In this document: positions 33,291-42,786 of the stretch, one piece after another
How the letters are laid out: every line of letters starts with the position of its first letter
Numbering within the stretch: position 1 is the stretch's first letter
Position numbers and translations under genes: made by a program
Assembly (NCBI RefSeq): GCF_001665625.1
Contig: NZ_LZSY01000032.1
Location: 1-50,480 of the forward strand
Reading direction: 5' to 3'
DNA: 50,480 bases
Origin: Mycolicibacterium peregrinum
Lineage (GTDB): Bacteria > Actinomycetota > Actinomycetes > Mycobacteriales > Mycobacteriaceae
Notes under the pieces: model-generated
The model's database searches: none
Seen by the model: the letters and a program-made list of their open reading frames with translations, nothing else
What the model was told of the DNA's origin: nothing

Positions 33291-35503
33291 CGGAAACGTC
33301 TCAGCCGCAGGCTGTTACTGACCACGAACACCGACGAGAACGCCATCGCCGCACCGGCAAGCATGGGGTTGAGCAGTCCGGCCGCCGCCAGCGGCAATGC
33401 TGCGACGTTGTAGGCGAAGGCCCAGAACAGATTCCCCTTGATGGTGGCCAGCGTGCGCCGGGACAGCCGGATGGCGTCGGCGGCGGCCCGTAGGTCACCA
33501 CGCACCAGCGTCAGATCGCTGGCCTCGATCGCCACGTCGGTGCCGGTTCCCATGGCCAGGCCGAGGTCTGCCTGAGCCAATGCCGCGGCGTCGTTGACAC
33601 CGTCGCCGACCATGGCCACCACCCGGCCCTCGTCCTGCAGCCGTTTGACCACATCGACCTTGTCCTGTGGCAGTACCTCGGCGTAAACCTCGTGCACGCC
33701 GACCTGTTCGGCGATGGCATGCGCTGCTGCCTCGTTGTCGCCGGTCAGCATGATCGGCTCCAGACCGAGGCCGCGCAGCTGCTCGATCGCCTCCTTGGAG
33801 GTGGGCTTCACCGCGTCGGCGACCACCAGCACGGCACGCGCCTGGCCGTCCCACCCGACGGCAATGGCGGTGCGGCCCTGGCTCTGCGCCTCGCGCATCG
33901 CGGTGTCCAGGTTCGGGGGCAACTGCTGTCCCCAATCGGCGAGCAGTTGACGTCGCCCGACCACGAGGGCGTGGCCGTCGACGACGCCCTGTACCCCGAG
34001 GCCCGCCACGTTGGCGAAATCCTCGACCGAGGGGAGCTCGCCCAGCTTGTCGCGGGCGCCCTTGGCGATGGCCCGGGCGATCGGATGCTCGGAGCCGTCC
34101 TCGACCGCGCCGGCCAACCGCAGCACCTCGGCGGGATCCTCACCGGCGGCGGTGATCACGTCGAGCAGTGTCATCGCCCCGGTGGTCACCGTCCCGGTCT
34201 TGTCCAGCACCACGGTGTCCACGTGGCGGGTCGACTCGAGAACCTCGGGCCCCTTGATCAGGATGCCGAGCTGGGCGCCGCGGCCGGTACCGACCAGGAG
34301 CGCGGTCGGGGTGGCCAGGCCCAGCGCGCACGGGCAGGCGATGATCAGCACCGCCACCGCGGCGGTGAACGCCGCGGCCACCGATCCGCCGGTGCCCAAC
34401 CAGAACCCGAGCGTGCCCACCGCGAGCGCGATGACGATCGGCACGAAGACCGCCGACACCCGGTCCGCGAGGCGTTGTGCCTGCGCTTTTCCGGATTGCG
34501 CGTCCTCGACCAGCTGCGCCATCTGGGCCAGCTGGGTGTCGGATCCGATCCGCTTGGCGCGCACCACGAGCCGGCCGCCGACGTTGACCGTGGCACCGAC
34601 GACCTGGTCGCCGGCTTCCACTTCGACCGGAACCGATTCGCCGGTGAGCATCGAGGCATCCACCGCCGACGAGCCCTCGACCACCTCTCCGTCGGTGGCG
34701 ATCTTCTCGCCGGGACGGACCACGAATTCGTCGCCCACAGACAGTGACTCGATGGGAATGCGTTGTTCCACACCGTCTCGGAGAACGGCGACGTCCTTGG
34801 CACCGAGCTCCAGCAACGCACGCAGGGCCGCGCCGGCGCGCCGCTTGGAACGCGCCTCGAAGTACCGGCCGGCCAGAATGAAGGTGGTGACGCCTGCGGC
34901 GACCTCAAGGTAGATGTTGCCGGTGCCGTCGGTCTGCGAAATCGCCAGCGAGAACGGATGCGTCATGCCCGGCATCCCGGCGGTGCCCCAGAACAGCGCG
35001 TACAGCGACCAGCCGAATGCCGCGATGGTGCCCATCGAGATGAGCGTGTCCATGGTGGCGGTGCCGTGCCGCAGATTCGTCCATGCCGCGCGATGGAACG
35101 GCAGCGCGCCCCACACCACGACCGGCGCGGCCAGCGTCAGCGAGAGCCACTGCCAGTTGGTGAACTGCAGCGCCGGGACCATCGCCATGGCCACCACCGG
35201 GATGGTCAGCGCCGCCGAAACCATGAGCCGGGTGCGCAGTGCCGCGGTCGGATCGTCCTCAGGATGATGCTCGGCCGACTCGGTGGCAGGCAATTGTGCT
35301 GTGTAGCCTGCGGTTTCGACGGCTTCGATCAGCTGTTCGGGCGTCACCTCGCCCGCGACGTCGACGGTGGCCTTCTCGGTGGCGAAGTTCACCGTCGCGG
35401 TGACGCCGTCGAGGTTGTTGAGCTTCCGCTCGATACGTCCGGCACATGAGGCACACGTCATCCCACCGATCTCCAGTACGACGTGGCCGGTGGCGGTGCT
35501 CAC
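33287..35503 (-). CDS. Copper-translocating P1B-type ATPase (CtpV/CopA-like)
   Basis: 738 residues from GTG 35503 (GTGA overlap with the upstream gene). N-terminal metal-binding domain GMTCASC (Cys17, Cys20); actuator MLTGES; membrane ion motif ACPCALG, the CPC of copper pumps; phosphorylation motif DKTGT; nucleotide-binding HP in GSEHPIARA; hinge GDGVNDA. This is a complete Cu(I) exporter driven by ATP. It follows CopZ and a periplasmic copper-binding candidate in one operon controlled by the CsoR-type site at 36576. CtpV of M. tuberculosis is the nearest functional analogue, but CtpA/CtpB cannot be excluded without alignment. Confidence 0.93.
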   Translation of the reverse strand: MSTATGHVVLEIGGMTCASCAGRIERKLNNLDGVTATVNFATEKATVDVAGEVTPEQLIEAVETAGYTAQLPATESAEHHPEDDPTAALRTRLMVSAALTIPVVAMAMVPALQFTNWQWLSLTLAAPVVVWGALPFHRAAWTNLRHGTATMDTLISMGTIAAFGWSLYALFWGTAGMPGMTHPFSLAISQTDGTGNIYLEVAAGVTTFILAGRYFEARSKRRAGAALRALLELGAKDVAVLRDGVEQRIPIESLSVGDEFVVRPGEKIATDGEVVEGSSAVDASMLTGESVPVEVEAGDQVVGATVNVGGRLVVRAKRIGSDTQLAQMAQLVEDAQSGKAQAQRLADRVSAVFVPIVIALAVGTLGFWLGTGGSVAAAFTAAVAVLIIACPCALGLATPTALLVGTGRGAQLGILIKGPEVLESTRHVDTVVLDKTGTVTTGAMTLLDVITAAGEDPAEVLRLAGAVEDGSEHPIARAIAKGARDKLGELPSVEDFANVAGLGVQGVVDGHALVVGRRQLLADWGQQLPPNLDTAMREAQSQGRTAIAVGWDGQARAVLVVADAVKPTSKEAIEQLRGLGLEPIMLTGDNEAAAHAIAEQVGVHEVYAEVLPQDKVDVVKRLQDEGRVVAMVGDGVNDAAALAQADLGLAMGTGTDVAIEASDLTLVRGDLRAAADAIRLSRRTLATIKGNLFWAFAYNVAALPLAAAGLLNPMLAGAAMAFSSVFVVSNSLRLRRFR

Positions 35504-36315
35504 GGTGCCCCCTCAACGGTGAATTCGGCGGTGTGCACCGCGTCGCGATGCTTGAAATCCAGGAACAACCGGTACTCACCGGCGCTGGGAAGTGTGGCGT
35601 GAAAGGCGATCTGAGGGCCCGGCGCAGTGGCGGGGTCGGCGGCATCACTCATCGGATGGACGTGCAGGTACTCCAGATCCGACGCGCGTAGCGCGACCAG
35701 GTGCCCGTAGGCGCCCAGGTACGGCTGCAGGTCGGTCACCGGCTTGCCGTCCCGGCTGACCGACAGGGTCAGCTCCGACGGCTGCCCGGCCTTGGCCACC
35801 CCGGCGAGCGTGACCGCATATCCGTCGACCATGGCGATGTCGGCAGGCGCGGGCAGCGGTTGCTGCTGGTACCTGCCGGCGACGTTCAGGTCCGCGCCGA
35901 GGGTGACCGCATGACCGTCGCCCGGCACGAAGTCGGCGAACACCCGGTAGTCCCCGGGCTCGGCCAGATCCAGCGGAACAGTCCACGTGCCCGATTCGTC
36001 GAGCACCGGATGCACATGCTGGTAGCCGGCGAGGTCGCGCCGTACCACGATCAGATGAAGCAGTTTTTCGTGGCTCTCGACGTACTCGGTCACCGGCGCG
36101 CCCGCGCTGTCGACGATCTGGAACCGCAGTGGCACCGTGCCGCCGGCGGGCAGTGCGGCCTCATCGAGTTGGAGCGTGTACGCCGCGGCGTGATCGGAGT
36201 CGTGGCCGGCAGTCGGGGCGCTGCTCGGCGTGACCGCCGAGCCCAACCCGAACGACACGGCGAACACCACGACGAGTCCGACGACGAACCCGATGAGCTT
36301 CTGCGGCGCACTCAT
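35500..36315 (-). CDS. Membrane-anchored His-rich periplasmic protein of the copper operon
   Basis: 271 residues from ATG 36315. A single N-terminal helix ([23 protein letters not shown]) anchors two beta-sandwich repeats: [41 protein letters not shown] and [34 protein letters not shown]. Each repeat ends in H-x-x-L plus HVHP, a YtkA/copper-binding-like arrangement. Probably a periplasmic copper-binding partner of the ATPase; this role is inferred from motifs and position. Fourteen bases separate it from copZ, and it overlaps the ATPase start. Confidence 0.78.
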   Translation of the reverse strand: MSAPQKLIGFVVGLVVVFAVSFGLGSAVTPSSAPTAGHDSDHAAAYTLQLDEAALPAGGTVPLRFQIVDSAGAPVTEYVESHEKLLHLIVVRRDLAGYQHVHPVLDESGTWTVPLDLAEPGDYRVFADFVPGDGHAVTLGADLNVAGRYQQQPLPAPADIAMVDGYAVTLAGVAKAGQPSELTLSVSRDGKPVTDLQPYLGAYGHLVALRASDLEYLHVHPMSDAADPATAPGPQIAFHATLPSAGEYRLFLDFKHRDAVHTAEFTVEGAP

Positions 36316-36329
36316 GATCGACTGTGGTC

Positions 36330-36536
36330 TCAGCTCGCGACGGCGTAGCCGGCCTCGGCGACCGCATCGCTGATGGCGGACGGATCCAGCTGGTTCTCGC
36401 TACCGATGGTCACCAGCCCGGTCGACAGATCAACATCGACGGTGCGCACACCGGGGATGCCGCCGACCTCTTCACGTACCGACGTGGCGCAGTGCCCGCA
36501 GGTCATGCCGGTGACGGTGACAGTCTGGGTATTCAT
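36330..36536 (-). CDS. Copper chaperone CopZ-like protein
   Basis: 68 residues from ATG 36536, with AGGAGG at ideal spacing deciding the start. A single heavy-metal-associated domain with GMTCGHC (Cys13, Cys16), beta-alpha-beta pattern and C-terminal ISDAVAEAGYAVAS. Carries Cu(I) in the cytoplasm to the P1B ATPase or to the CsoR-type sensor. First gene of the six-gene copper operon; its promoter contains the CsoR/RicR-type operator. Confidence 0.93.
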   Translation of the reverse strand: MNTQTVTVTGMTCGHCATSVREEVGGIPGVRTVDVDLSTGLVTIGSENQLDPSAISDAVAEAGYAVAS

Positions 36537-36575
36537 CAATTTCCTCCTGAACCAGCTTGGCAGTCGTCTCATACT

Positions 36576-36592
36576 ATACCCCCCTAGGGTAT
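36576..36592. promoter_or_regulatory. CsoR/RicR-type copper operator in a divergent promoter
   Basis: Perfect inverted repeat ATACCC-N5-GGGTAT. CsoR-family copper repressors bind this kind of C/G-tract palindrome. On the minus strand it overlaps a TATAGT -10-like hexamer (36573-36578) for copZ; on the plus strand it abuts TATTAAT for the two-component genes. One site can therefore control both directions. The repressor gene itself is not in the window. Confidence 0.8.
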
Positions 36593-36634
36593 TAATTTCC
36601 TATGGTCCCCGTCCCACTCCTGCACTATGGGCTG

Positions 36635-37351
36635 ATGCAGCACGTACCGGGTGGCTACCGGGCCCTGGTGGTCGACGACGAGGCCCCGCTCGCCGAGGTC
36701 ATCGCCAGCTATCTGACCCGCGATCAATTCGAGGTCACCGTCGCCCACGAAGGGGCCGAGGCGCTGCGCCTGGCCCGCGAGGTCGACCCCGACGTGGTTG
36801 TCCTGGACCTCGGCCTGCCCGGCATCGACGGTGTGGAAGTCTGCCGACAATTGCGTACGTTCTCCGACGCCTACGTGGTGATGCTGACCGCCAGAGACAC
36901 CGAGACGGACACCATCGTCGGCCTGTCGGTGGGCGCCGACGACTACATGACCAAACCGTTCAGTCCGCGGGAACTGGTGGCCCGAGTGCGGGCCATGCTG
37001 CGCCGACCCCGCGTCCCCTCCCCCGCGGCGGCCGACGGCCGGGTGTTCGGCGCGCTGCGCATCGACGTCGACGGACGCCAGGTTTTCCTCGATGACGAAC
37101 CGATCATGCTGACGCGCACCGAATTCGACGTGCTTGCCGCTCTCTCGGCCCGGCCCGGAGTGGCACTCAGCCGTCGCCAACTCCTCGAATCCGTATGGGA
37201 AACCACCTATGTCGGTAACGAACACCTCGTCGACGTCCATATCGGTCACCTCCGCCGCAAACTCGGCGACGACCCGGCCGACCCGCTGTACGTGATCACC
37301 GTGCGCGGCGTCGGATACCGCATGGGCACGGTGCAGGACGGCCGGCGATGA
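36635..37351 (+). CDS. OmpR-family response regulator of a copper-type two-component system
   Basis: 238 residues from ATG 36635; an upstream in-frame ATG at 36602 would add eleven residues unlike the family. Receiver with LVVDDEAP, phospho-acceptor Asp58 (VVVLDLGLPGIDG), TARD and DDYMTKPFSPRELVARVRAML; winged helix ending HIGHLRRKLGDD..YVITVRGVGYRMG. Divergent from copZ across the CsoR-like operator. The 11-bp direct repeats upstream of the DUF305 gene are a candidate binding site. Overlaps the kinase by ATGA. Confidence 0.9.
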   Translation: MQHVPGGYRALVVDDEAPLAEVIASYLTRDQFEVTVAHEGAEALRLAREVDPDVVVLDLGLPGIDGVEVCRQLRTFSDAYVVMLTARDTETDTIVGLSVGADDYMTKPFSPRELVARVRAMLRRPRVPSPAAADGRVFGALRIDVDGRQVFLDDEPIMLTRTEFDVLAALSARPGVALSRRQLLESVWETTYVGNEHLVDVHIGHLRRKLGDDPADPLYVITVRGVGYRMGTVQDGRR

Positions 37352-38451
37352 CCGTCGGTCTGCGCACCCGGCTGCTGTCGGCCCAGGCCCTGGTTCTGGT
37401 CGCGGGTGCCGGCACCACCGGGCTGGTGGCCGCCGTCGTGGGGCCGCCGCTGTTCCGCGAACATCTGCACCGCGCAGGGGTTTCCGGCGACTCGGCCGAG
37501 CAGATGCACGCCGAGGAGGCGTACGTCTATGCCACGGCCATCTCGATCGCGGTCGCGTCCTGCGTCGCGATACTGGCGGCCCTGATCGTTACCTGGTATG
37601 TCGGTAGGCGGCTGCAGCGATCCCTGACCGAGGTGACCCGGGCCGCGACAGCCATCGCCGACGGCCACTACGACTCGCGGGTGCCACCGGCCCATCTCGG
37701 TGACGAATTCGACTCCCTGGCCAGCTCTTTCAACCAGATGGCCGGACGACTGGAGGCTGTCGACGCCGGTCGTCGCCGGCTGTTCAGCGACCTTGCTCAT
37801 GAGATCCGCACCCCGGTTTCGGTATTGGAGGCCTACTTCGAGGCCATCGAGGACGGCGTGAGAACCCTTGACCCCGAGACCGTCACGATGCTGCGCCAGC
37901 AGACCCACCGGCTGGTCCGGTTCGCCGGCGACGCTGCCGCCCTGGCCAAGGCCGAGGAGAGCCCAGCCACGATCACCCCGGTACCGGTCGCGACACGCAC
38001 TGTGGTGGCGGCCGCCGTAGCCGCAGCGCAGGACCGGTTCGACGAGAAGGGCGTGACCTTGCGGTCCCAGGTCGCCGAGGACCTGCCGGCGTTGTGGGCC
38101 GATCCGCACCGGCTGGCCCAGATTCTGGGCAACCTGCTCGACAACGCGCTGCGACACACTCCGGCAGGAGGACAGGTGACGATCGGCGCCACCACCGGTC
38201 CCGAGAGCGGCACCCTGACGCTGACCGTGACAGATACCGGCGAGGGCATCCCCGCCGAGCACCTGCCCCATGTCTTCGAACGCTTCTATCGGGCCGACAC
38301 TGCACGCGACCGCGACCACGGCGGGTCAGGCATCGGGCTGGCGATCGTGAAGGCCCTGGTCGAAGGGCACCGCGGACGGATCGAGGTGAGCAGCCCGGCG
38401 ACCGGCGCGGGTACCGGGACCACCTTCACGATCATCCTGCCGACCAGCTAG
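37348..38451 (+). CDS. Sensor histidine kinase, probable copper sensor
   Basis: 367 residues from ATG 37348. TM1 at about 10-33, a very short extracytoplasmic loop (residues 34-60) containing His39, His41, Met53 and His54, TM2 at about 62-85, HAMP, HisKA with His151 in DLAHEIRTPVSV, and an HATPase domain (NLLDNALRHTP, DTGEGIP, GGSGIGLAIV). The His/Met loop is small enough to act as a direct metal site, fitting the copper neighbourhood; this is inference. Its stop shares CTAG with the DUF305 gene. Confidence 0.9.
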   Translation: MTVGLRTRLLSAQALVLVAGAGTTGLVAAVVGPPLFREHLHRAGVSGDSAEQMHAEEAYVYATAISIAVASCVAILAALIVTWYVGRRLQRSLTEVTRAATAIADGHYDSRVPPAHLGDEFDSLASSFNQMAGRLEAVDAGRRRLFSDLAHEIRTPVSVLEAYFEAIEDGVRTLDPETVTMLRQQTHRLVRFAGDAAALAKAEESPATITPVPVATRTVVAAAVAAAQDRFDEKGVTLRSQVAEDLPALWADPHRLAQILGNLLDNALRHTPAGGQVTIGATTGPESGTLTLTVTDTGEGIPAEHLPHVFERFYRADTARDRDHGGSGIGLAIVKALVEGHRGRIEVSSPATGAGTGTTFTIILPTS

Positions 38452-39107
38452 AGCGAACCCAGGATCTGGCGCATGGTGTCGATCTCCTGCTGCTGCGTCT
38501 TCACGATGGTGCGGGCCATCTCGACCGCGGCGGGATACTGACCGTCCTTGATCTCATCCTGAGCCATGGTGATCGCGCCCTCGTGGTGGGCGATCATGTG
38601 CGTCAGGTACAGCTTGGCCGCCTCGGCGCCCTGCGCGTCGCGCAGCGCGGTCATGTCGGCCTCCGACACCATGCCCTGCATCGCGGGCATGTCGCCCTGC
38701 CCCATGTTGCCGTGGCCCATGTCGCCATGGCCCTGCTGCGGCATCGGGGGCATCGGCGGGTTACCCCACTGCGTCAGCCAGCCCTGCATCTGCGCGATCT
38801 CGGGAGCCTGCGCACCCTTGATCTGGGTTGCCAGTTCGGTCACCCGCGCGTCGATGCCCTGCTTGGCCAGCAGCACGTCGCTCATCTCGACTGCCTGCTG
38901 ATGGTGCGGAATCATGTGCTGGGCGAACATCACATCAGCGTCGTCGTGCGCTGAGTTGTCCGCTTCACCCGGCGCCTGCGGGCTCGCCGCCGTCGCCGAG
39001 GTGGCGGTGGTCGCATCGGCCGCCCCGTCGGTGGACTGGTTGCTACAGCCGGCCACCAGGGCCGCCGCCACGACCGCGCCGGCACCCAGCATCATCAGTT
39101 TCGTCAT
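38448..39107 (-). CDS. DUF305 lipoprotein, Met/His-rich, copper-associated
   Basis: 219 residues from ATG 39107. Lipobox LVAGC (Cys21), then two DUF305 helical repeats, each with the signature HMIPHHQQAVEM (about 63-75) and HMIAHHEGAITM (about 168-180). Between them is a Met/His/Gly stretch (MPPMPQQGHGDMGHGNMGQGDMPAM) typical of copper-handling proteins. Four-helix ferritin-like DUF305 proteins are common in copper islands; binding is inferred. Convergent with the sensor kinase. Upstream direct repeats suggest control by the neighbouring response regulator. Confidence 0.88.
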   Translation of the reverse strand: MTKLMMLGAGAVVAAALVAGCSNQSTDGAADATTATSATAASPQAPGEADNSAHDDADVMFAQHMIPHHQQAVEMSDVLLAKQGIDARVTELATQIKGAQAPEIAQMQGWLTQWGNPPMPPMPQQGHGDMGHGNMGQGDMPAMQGMVSEADMTALRDAQGAEAAKLYLTHMIAHHEGAITMAQDEIKDGQYPAAVEMARTIVKTQQQEIDTMRQILGSL

Positions 39108-39147
39108 GCCTCAAGGTTCCCCAGGCTCGATGTGGCTGTCCTAGTCG

Positions 39148-39169
39148 TTCGATGAAGATTCGATAAAGG
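39148..39169 (-). promoter_or_regulatory. 11-bp direct repeat upstream of the DUF305 gene
   Basis: TTCGATGAAGA (39148-39158) is followed directly by TTCGATAAAGG (39159-39169): nine of eleven positions repeat, at one helical turn. Tandem half sites with 11-bp period are the usual target of OmpR-family dimers. It lies 41 bp upstream of the DUF305 start and close to the end of the cyclase gene. Binding by the copper response regulator is inferred. Confidence 0.5.
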
Positions 39170-39170
39170 T

Positions 39171-40268
39171 CTACGCGATCCGGGCGCGGAACAGCTTGAC
39201 GTCGTTCTTGACGCCCTTGAGGTGGCGGGCTCCGGCGAACGACCAGCTGAACCGGTCCCCCTCACCGACCGCGGTCCGGGTGGACTCCGCCACGAGTACG
39301 GTCCCGGGCCGGGCCGCCCCGGTAACCCGACTGGCCAGATTCACCGAACCCCCGAACCAGTCTCCGGCCCGGCTCACCGCAGGCCCGGTCGCCAGACCGA
39401 CGCGCAGCCGCGGGAACTCGTCGTCGATTTCGGTGACGGCCACCAACCGCAGTGCCGCTTCCAGAAGCGCCGCCGCATCGGTGCTGACGAGCATCACCGC
39501 ATCGCCGATCGTCTTGATCAACCGCACCGGGCCCACCGCCACCTCGTGAGCCGCCTCAGCCAGCCGATTCGCCAGCCGCTCAAGGTCTTCGGGCTGTACC
39601 ACCTCGCCCAGCCGGGTGAACCCCACGATGTCGGCGAACGCGATGGTGACCACCCGCGCACCGGGGAGCGGAACCCCCTCGGCTCGCTCGGATGCGCTGA
39701 CCGCCTCGGTCTCCATCGCATGGCGCAATTGCACGAACAGCATGTCAGAGATCATCGGACCGATCAGCGGGGCCGCCTCGGCCACCAGCGCCTCACTGGC
39801 CTTGGCGGTTTCCAATTCCGTTGCCGCCGGTGTCAATACCGCCGCCAGCGCGGCGTAGCGCATCACCTCGGCGGCCCGGCTGAGCCCCTCGGAGAGCACC
39901 CGGGTGATCTGCACGATCTGATCCGGGTCGATACCCAGTTCCAGGAAGCGCTCGGCGAAGCCCACCGCTTCGGCGTCGGCCCGCAACAGCACCGCAGCGT
40001 CCGGATCCTCGACCGTCGCCAGCCCCATCGCCCGCTGCAACCGCTGCACCAGCTCGATGTCCAGCCCTGTTTGCTCGCTGATCTCGCGGGTCGACACGTA
40101 GGTGCCGTCATCTCCGGCAACCCGGCGCGAGGCGAGCAGCATCGGGGTGCCGGCCTGGCGGATCTGATCGGCGCTGATGCCGCGAGCCAGAAGCCATTCG
40201 ACCAGCTCGGCGCGCTGCGCACCGGCCTCGCCGTCGAGTCCGTCCAGGAGTGTGGGGTCGGCCGTCAT
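39171..40268 (-). CDS. Class III adenylyl cyclase with Rv1264-type pH-sensing N-terminal domain
   Basis: 365 residues from ATG 40268. The N-terminal half ([55 protein letters not shown]) is the helical autoinhibitory domain of Rv1264, whose cyclase is activated by acid. The catalytic half retains all six class III residues: metal Asp213 and Asp256, Lys252 and Asp303 for adenine, Asn310 and Arg314 for the transition state, each exactly nine residues less than the Rv1264 numbering I recall. It should make cAMP at low pH. Four bases separate it from the GAF regulator upstream, so the two form an operon. Confidence 0.92.
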   Translation of the reverse strand: MTADPTLLDGLDGEAGAQRAELVEWLLARGISADQIRQAGTPMLLASRRVAGDDGTYVSTREISEQTGLDIELVQRLQRAMGLATVEDPDAAVLLRADAEAVGFAERFLELGIDPDQIVQITRVLSEGLSRAAEVMRYAALAAVLTPAATELETAKASEALVAEAAPLIGPMISDMLFVQLRHAMETEAVSASERAEGVPLPGARVVTIAFADIVGFTRLGEVVQPEDLERLANRLAEAAHEVAVGPVRLIKTIGDAVMLVSTDAAALLEAALRLVAVTEIDDEFPRLRVGLATGPAVSRAGDWFGGSVNLASRVTGAARPGTVLVAESTRTAVGEGDRFSWSFAGARHLKGVKNDVKLFRARIA

Positions 40269-40272
40269 CAGG

Positions 40273-41556
40273 TCAAGGTATACCGCGCACGGCATGCACC
40301 GCCGGAGCCGTCGACGAGGTGAGCAACATCGACATGTCCTGTGGGTACCGAACGTCCACGACCACCGAATCCCCGAACCGGTAGGGCCTACCCGCCACGA
40401 GGCCGGCGAACTGCTTACGCAGGCGCGACATTTCGGCACGCACGGTCACCACTCGCGACCGGTCACCGTAGAGATCCTCGGCGAGTTCCGGTGCCGACCG
40501 GCCCTGCTCACTGGTCGCCAGCACCAGCAGGATCTCTGCATGGCGACTGGAGATGCTGCGCCGCCAATTGCCGAACTGGCCGGCCATCTCCAGCGAAGGC
40601 TCCCCGTCACGCAGGTCGAGGATGACCTTCGATGGCGCCGCCGTGGACTCCGCGTCGTCCGCCACCCGGACCAGCCACCCACCCGGCAACGACTCCACAT
40701 CGCACATGCCCAGCGGCGGGATCCACACGCGGCCAGGTAAACCATTCTCGGGCAACAGAATCCGATTGTGCATCGGCAATGACGCCACGGCCGCCACCCA
40801 GCCTTCGGCGTCGACCGCCAGCGCCGGACCACCCACCCTGGCCAGCATCGGGGCGGCGACTGCGCGCAGCTGGTTCAACGTCCGGTCGTGCGCTTCGCGG
40901 AGCTGGGATTCGGCCAGCCGCGCCACCAGATCCACCAGGGCCACCGTCGTCGGGTGCACCGTCGGAGCCGGGCCCGACACGTCGACCACCCCGATCACCT
41001 GCCCGGTGCGCGGATCGCGGATCGGGGCACCGGCGCACGTCCACGGGTGGTGACTGCGCAGGAAGTGCTCGGCCGAGAAGATCTGCACCGCGCGATGGGA
41101 GGCCAGCGCGGTGCCGATGCCGTTGGTGCCCACCGCGTTCTCACTCCAGGACGCACCCTCGATGAAACCCAGCCGGTCGGCGAGGCCCAGCACCCGCGGC
41201 GATCCGGACCGCCACAGCACCCGACCGCGGGCATCGGCGATGACCAGGATGTTGTCGCCCTCTTCGATCACCGATTCGAGCCCGCGCGTGACCTCGTCGA
41301 GTACCGACATGAGCCCCGACTGTTGCCTGAGCAAGTCGAGCCCGGTGGTCTCGACGCGGGGCGGAATGTGATGGTCGGGGTTGATCCCCTTGGCCCGCAA
41401 CCTGTTCCAGGAATCTTCGATGACCGAACGCGGACGCGCGGGCGCGCGGTCACCTGACATGGTCGCGTCGTACACCGCCGACAACAGCATCGCGTAACGC
41501 CGCGGGTCCTCACCAGAGGAAACCGCGGGCTCGGGTACCGACGAACCAGCCATCAC
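40273..41556 (-). CDS. GAF-domain regulator with C-terminal winged helix (AcoR-like N-terminus)
   Basis: 427 residues from GTG 41556 (ATG 41553 also possible). The N-terminus, [23 protein letters not shown], and the GAF domain with [39 protein letters not shown] are those of acetoin-type AcoR sensors, but the sigma-54 AAA+ domain is absent; instead the C-terminus has a winged-helix-like [49 protein letters not shown]. Mycobacterial regulators of this design control alcohol and ketone catabolism. Nearby butanediol dehydrogenase and monooxygenase genes fit. Operon with the cyclase. Confidence 0.82.
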   Translation of the reverse strand: MMAGSSVPEPAVSSGEDPRRYAMLLSAVYDATMSGDRAPARPRSVIEDSWNRLRAKGINPDHHIPPRVETTGLDLLRQQSGLMSVLDEVTRGLESVIEEGDNILVIADARGRVLWRSGSPRVLGLADRLGFIEGASWSENAVGTNGIGTALASHRAVQIFSAEHFLRSHHPWTCAGAPIRDPRTGQVIGVVDVSGPAPTVHPTTVALVDLVARLAESQLREAHDRTLNQLRAVAAPMLARVGGPALAVDAEGWVAAVASLPMHNRILLPENGLPGRVWIPPLGMCDVESLPGGWLVRVADDAESTAAPSKVILDLRDGEPSLEMAGQFGNWRRSISSRHAEILLVLATSEQGRSAPELAEDLYGDRSRVVTVRAEMSRLRKQFAGLVAGRPYRFGDSVVVDVRYPQDMSMLLTSSTAPAVHAVRGIP

Positions 41557-41694
41557 CGCCGATTGTGCTCCACATCACTACATGACGCCACGAAAGCCCT
41601 CCGATCGACGAACTGACCCTCACGTCAAATTCGGCCGGGCATGCTCGAATGTTTTTGCTTTGTCAGCTATTTCAGGCCGCCTTGCCGTGCGATA
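41557..41694. other. Intergenic promoter region of the GAF regulator operon
   Basis: 138 bp between the regulator start and the dehydrogenase stop. It should contain the regulator promoter and the 3' end of the dehydrogenase transcript. There is a T-rich patch (about 41650-41662) but no convincing hairpin or repeat, and none of the GTTGC elements found upstream of the dehydrogenase. Confidence 0.5.
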
Positions 41695-42750
41695 TCACGA
41701 TGCACCTGCGCTCGGGTCGACCAGAACCTTCATCTTCTTACCTGCATGCAGAGCCTCGAATCCCTCGTCGATCACGTCGTCGATGGCAATGGGAGTAACC
41801 CACCCCTTCGGGTCGTACAGCCCCTGCGCCATGAGATCGATGACCGCCTCGAAGTCGGCCGAGGTGTAGCAGAGGGAGCCCTGGATCCTGGATTCGTTCA
41901 TCACCAGGTTGAGCAGCGGTGTCGCGAGCGGTTTCTCGTAGATCGCGACACTGATCGTCGGCCTGCGCGCCCCCACGCATGCTGTCGCCGCGGCGATGGC
42001 CGGCGCGACTCCGGCAGCGTCATACGCCGCGTCGGCACCCCGGCCGTCGGTGCGATCGGCGATGAACGCGGGAACGTCGGTGGCGGTCGGATCCAGGGTC
42101 CTGGCCCCGAGCGTCTCGATCGCCGCGCGCCGGGTGGGCGACGGCTCCACCACGAACACGTCGTCGAGACCCTTGCCGCGCAGCGCAAACCAGAGGCCGA
42201 TGCCGATCGGCCCGGCCCCGAAGATCACCGCAGTATGCAGCGGACCAACCTCCCCGAGCGTCGCGGCGTGGTAGGCGACCGACATCGGTTCGACCAACGC
42301 GCCCAGCTCAAGCGACACGTTGTCGGGCAGGCGGTGCAACATGTCGGCCGGAACGACGGTGTACTCGGCCATGCCGCCGTCGGACATCAGGCCGTGGAAA
42401 CCGATCTGCCGGCAGACGTTGTAGGTACCGGCCCGGCACGGTGCGCAATTGCCACATCGGTAAATGGGCTCGATCGCAACCCGGTCGCCGGGCGCATACC
42501 CGGTGACACCGGCACCGACCTCGGTGATGGTCCCGGAGAACTCGTGCCCCATGGTCAGCGGCAACTGCCTGCCGGTCAACGGATGCGGCTCGGTGGGCAC
42601 AAAAATCGGGCCCGCGTAATATTCGTGCAGGTCAGTGCCACAGATTCCATTGAAACCGACTTTGATCTTGACGGTGCCGGGCGTGGGGTCGGGCTCCGGG
42701 ACATCGGCGATCTCGACCTTGTTCGGTCCGTAGTACACGGCTGCTTTCAT
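41695..42750 (-). CDS. Zinc-dependent 2,3-butanediol dehydrogenase-like alcohol dehydrogenase
   Basis: 351 residues from ATG 42750. Medium-chain dehydrogenase: catalytic zinc site CGTDLHEYYAG and GHEFSGT; structural zinc motif with four cysteines, CGNCAPCRAGTYNVC; NAD-binding GAGPIGIG. FVPTEPHPLTGRQLPLTMGHEFSG is typical of the BdhA/ButB butanediol dehydrogenases that interconvert butanediol and acetoin. With the AcoR-like regulator downstream this points to acetoin or related diol/ketone metabolism. Divergent from the FAD monooxygenase across 153 bp rich in GTTGC repeats. Confidence 0.87.
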   Translation of the reverse strand: MKAAVYYGPNKVEIADVPEPDPTPGTVKIKVGFNGICGTDLHEYYAGPIFVPTEPHPLTGRQLPLTMGHEFSGTITEVGAGVTGYAPGDRVAIEPIYRCGNCAPCRAGTYNVCRQIGFHGLMSDGGMAEYTVVPADMLHRLPDNVSLELGALVEPMSVAYHAATLGEVGPLHTAVIFGAGPIGIGLWFALRGKGLDDVFVVEPSPTRRAAIETLGARTLDPTATDVPAFIADRTDGRGADAAYDAAGVAPAIAAATACVGARRPTISVAIYEKPLATPLLNLVMNESRIQGSLCYTSADFEAVIDLMAQGLYDPKGWVTPIAIDDVIDEGFEALHAGKKMKVLVDPSAGAS

Positions 42751-42786
42751 GGTGGATGTTTCTATGCCCACGCCCCTGCACGTCGT

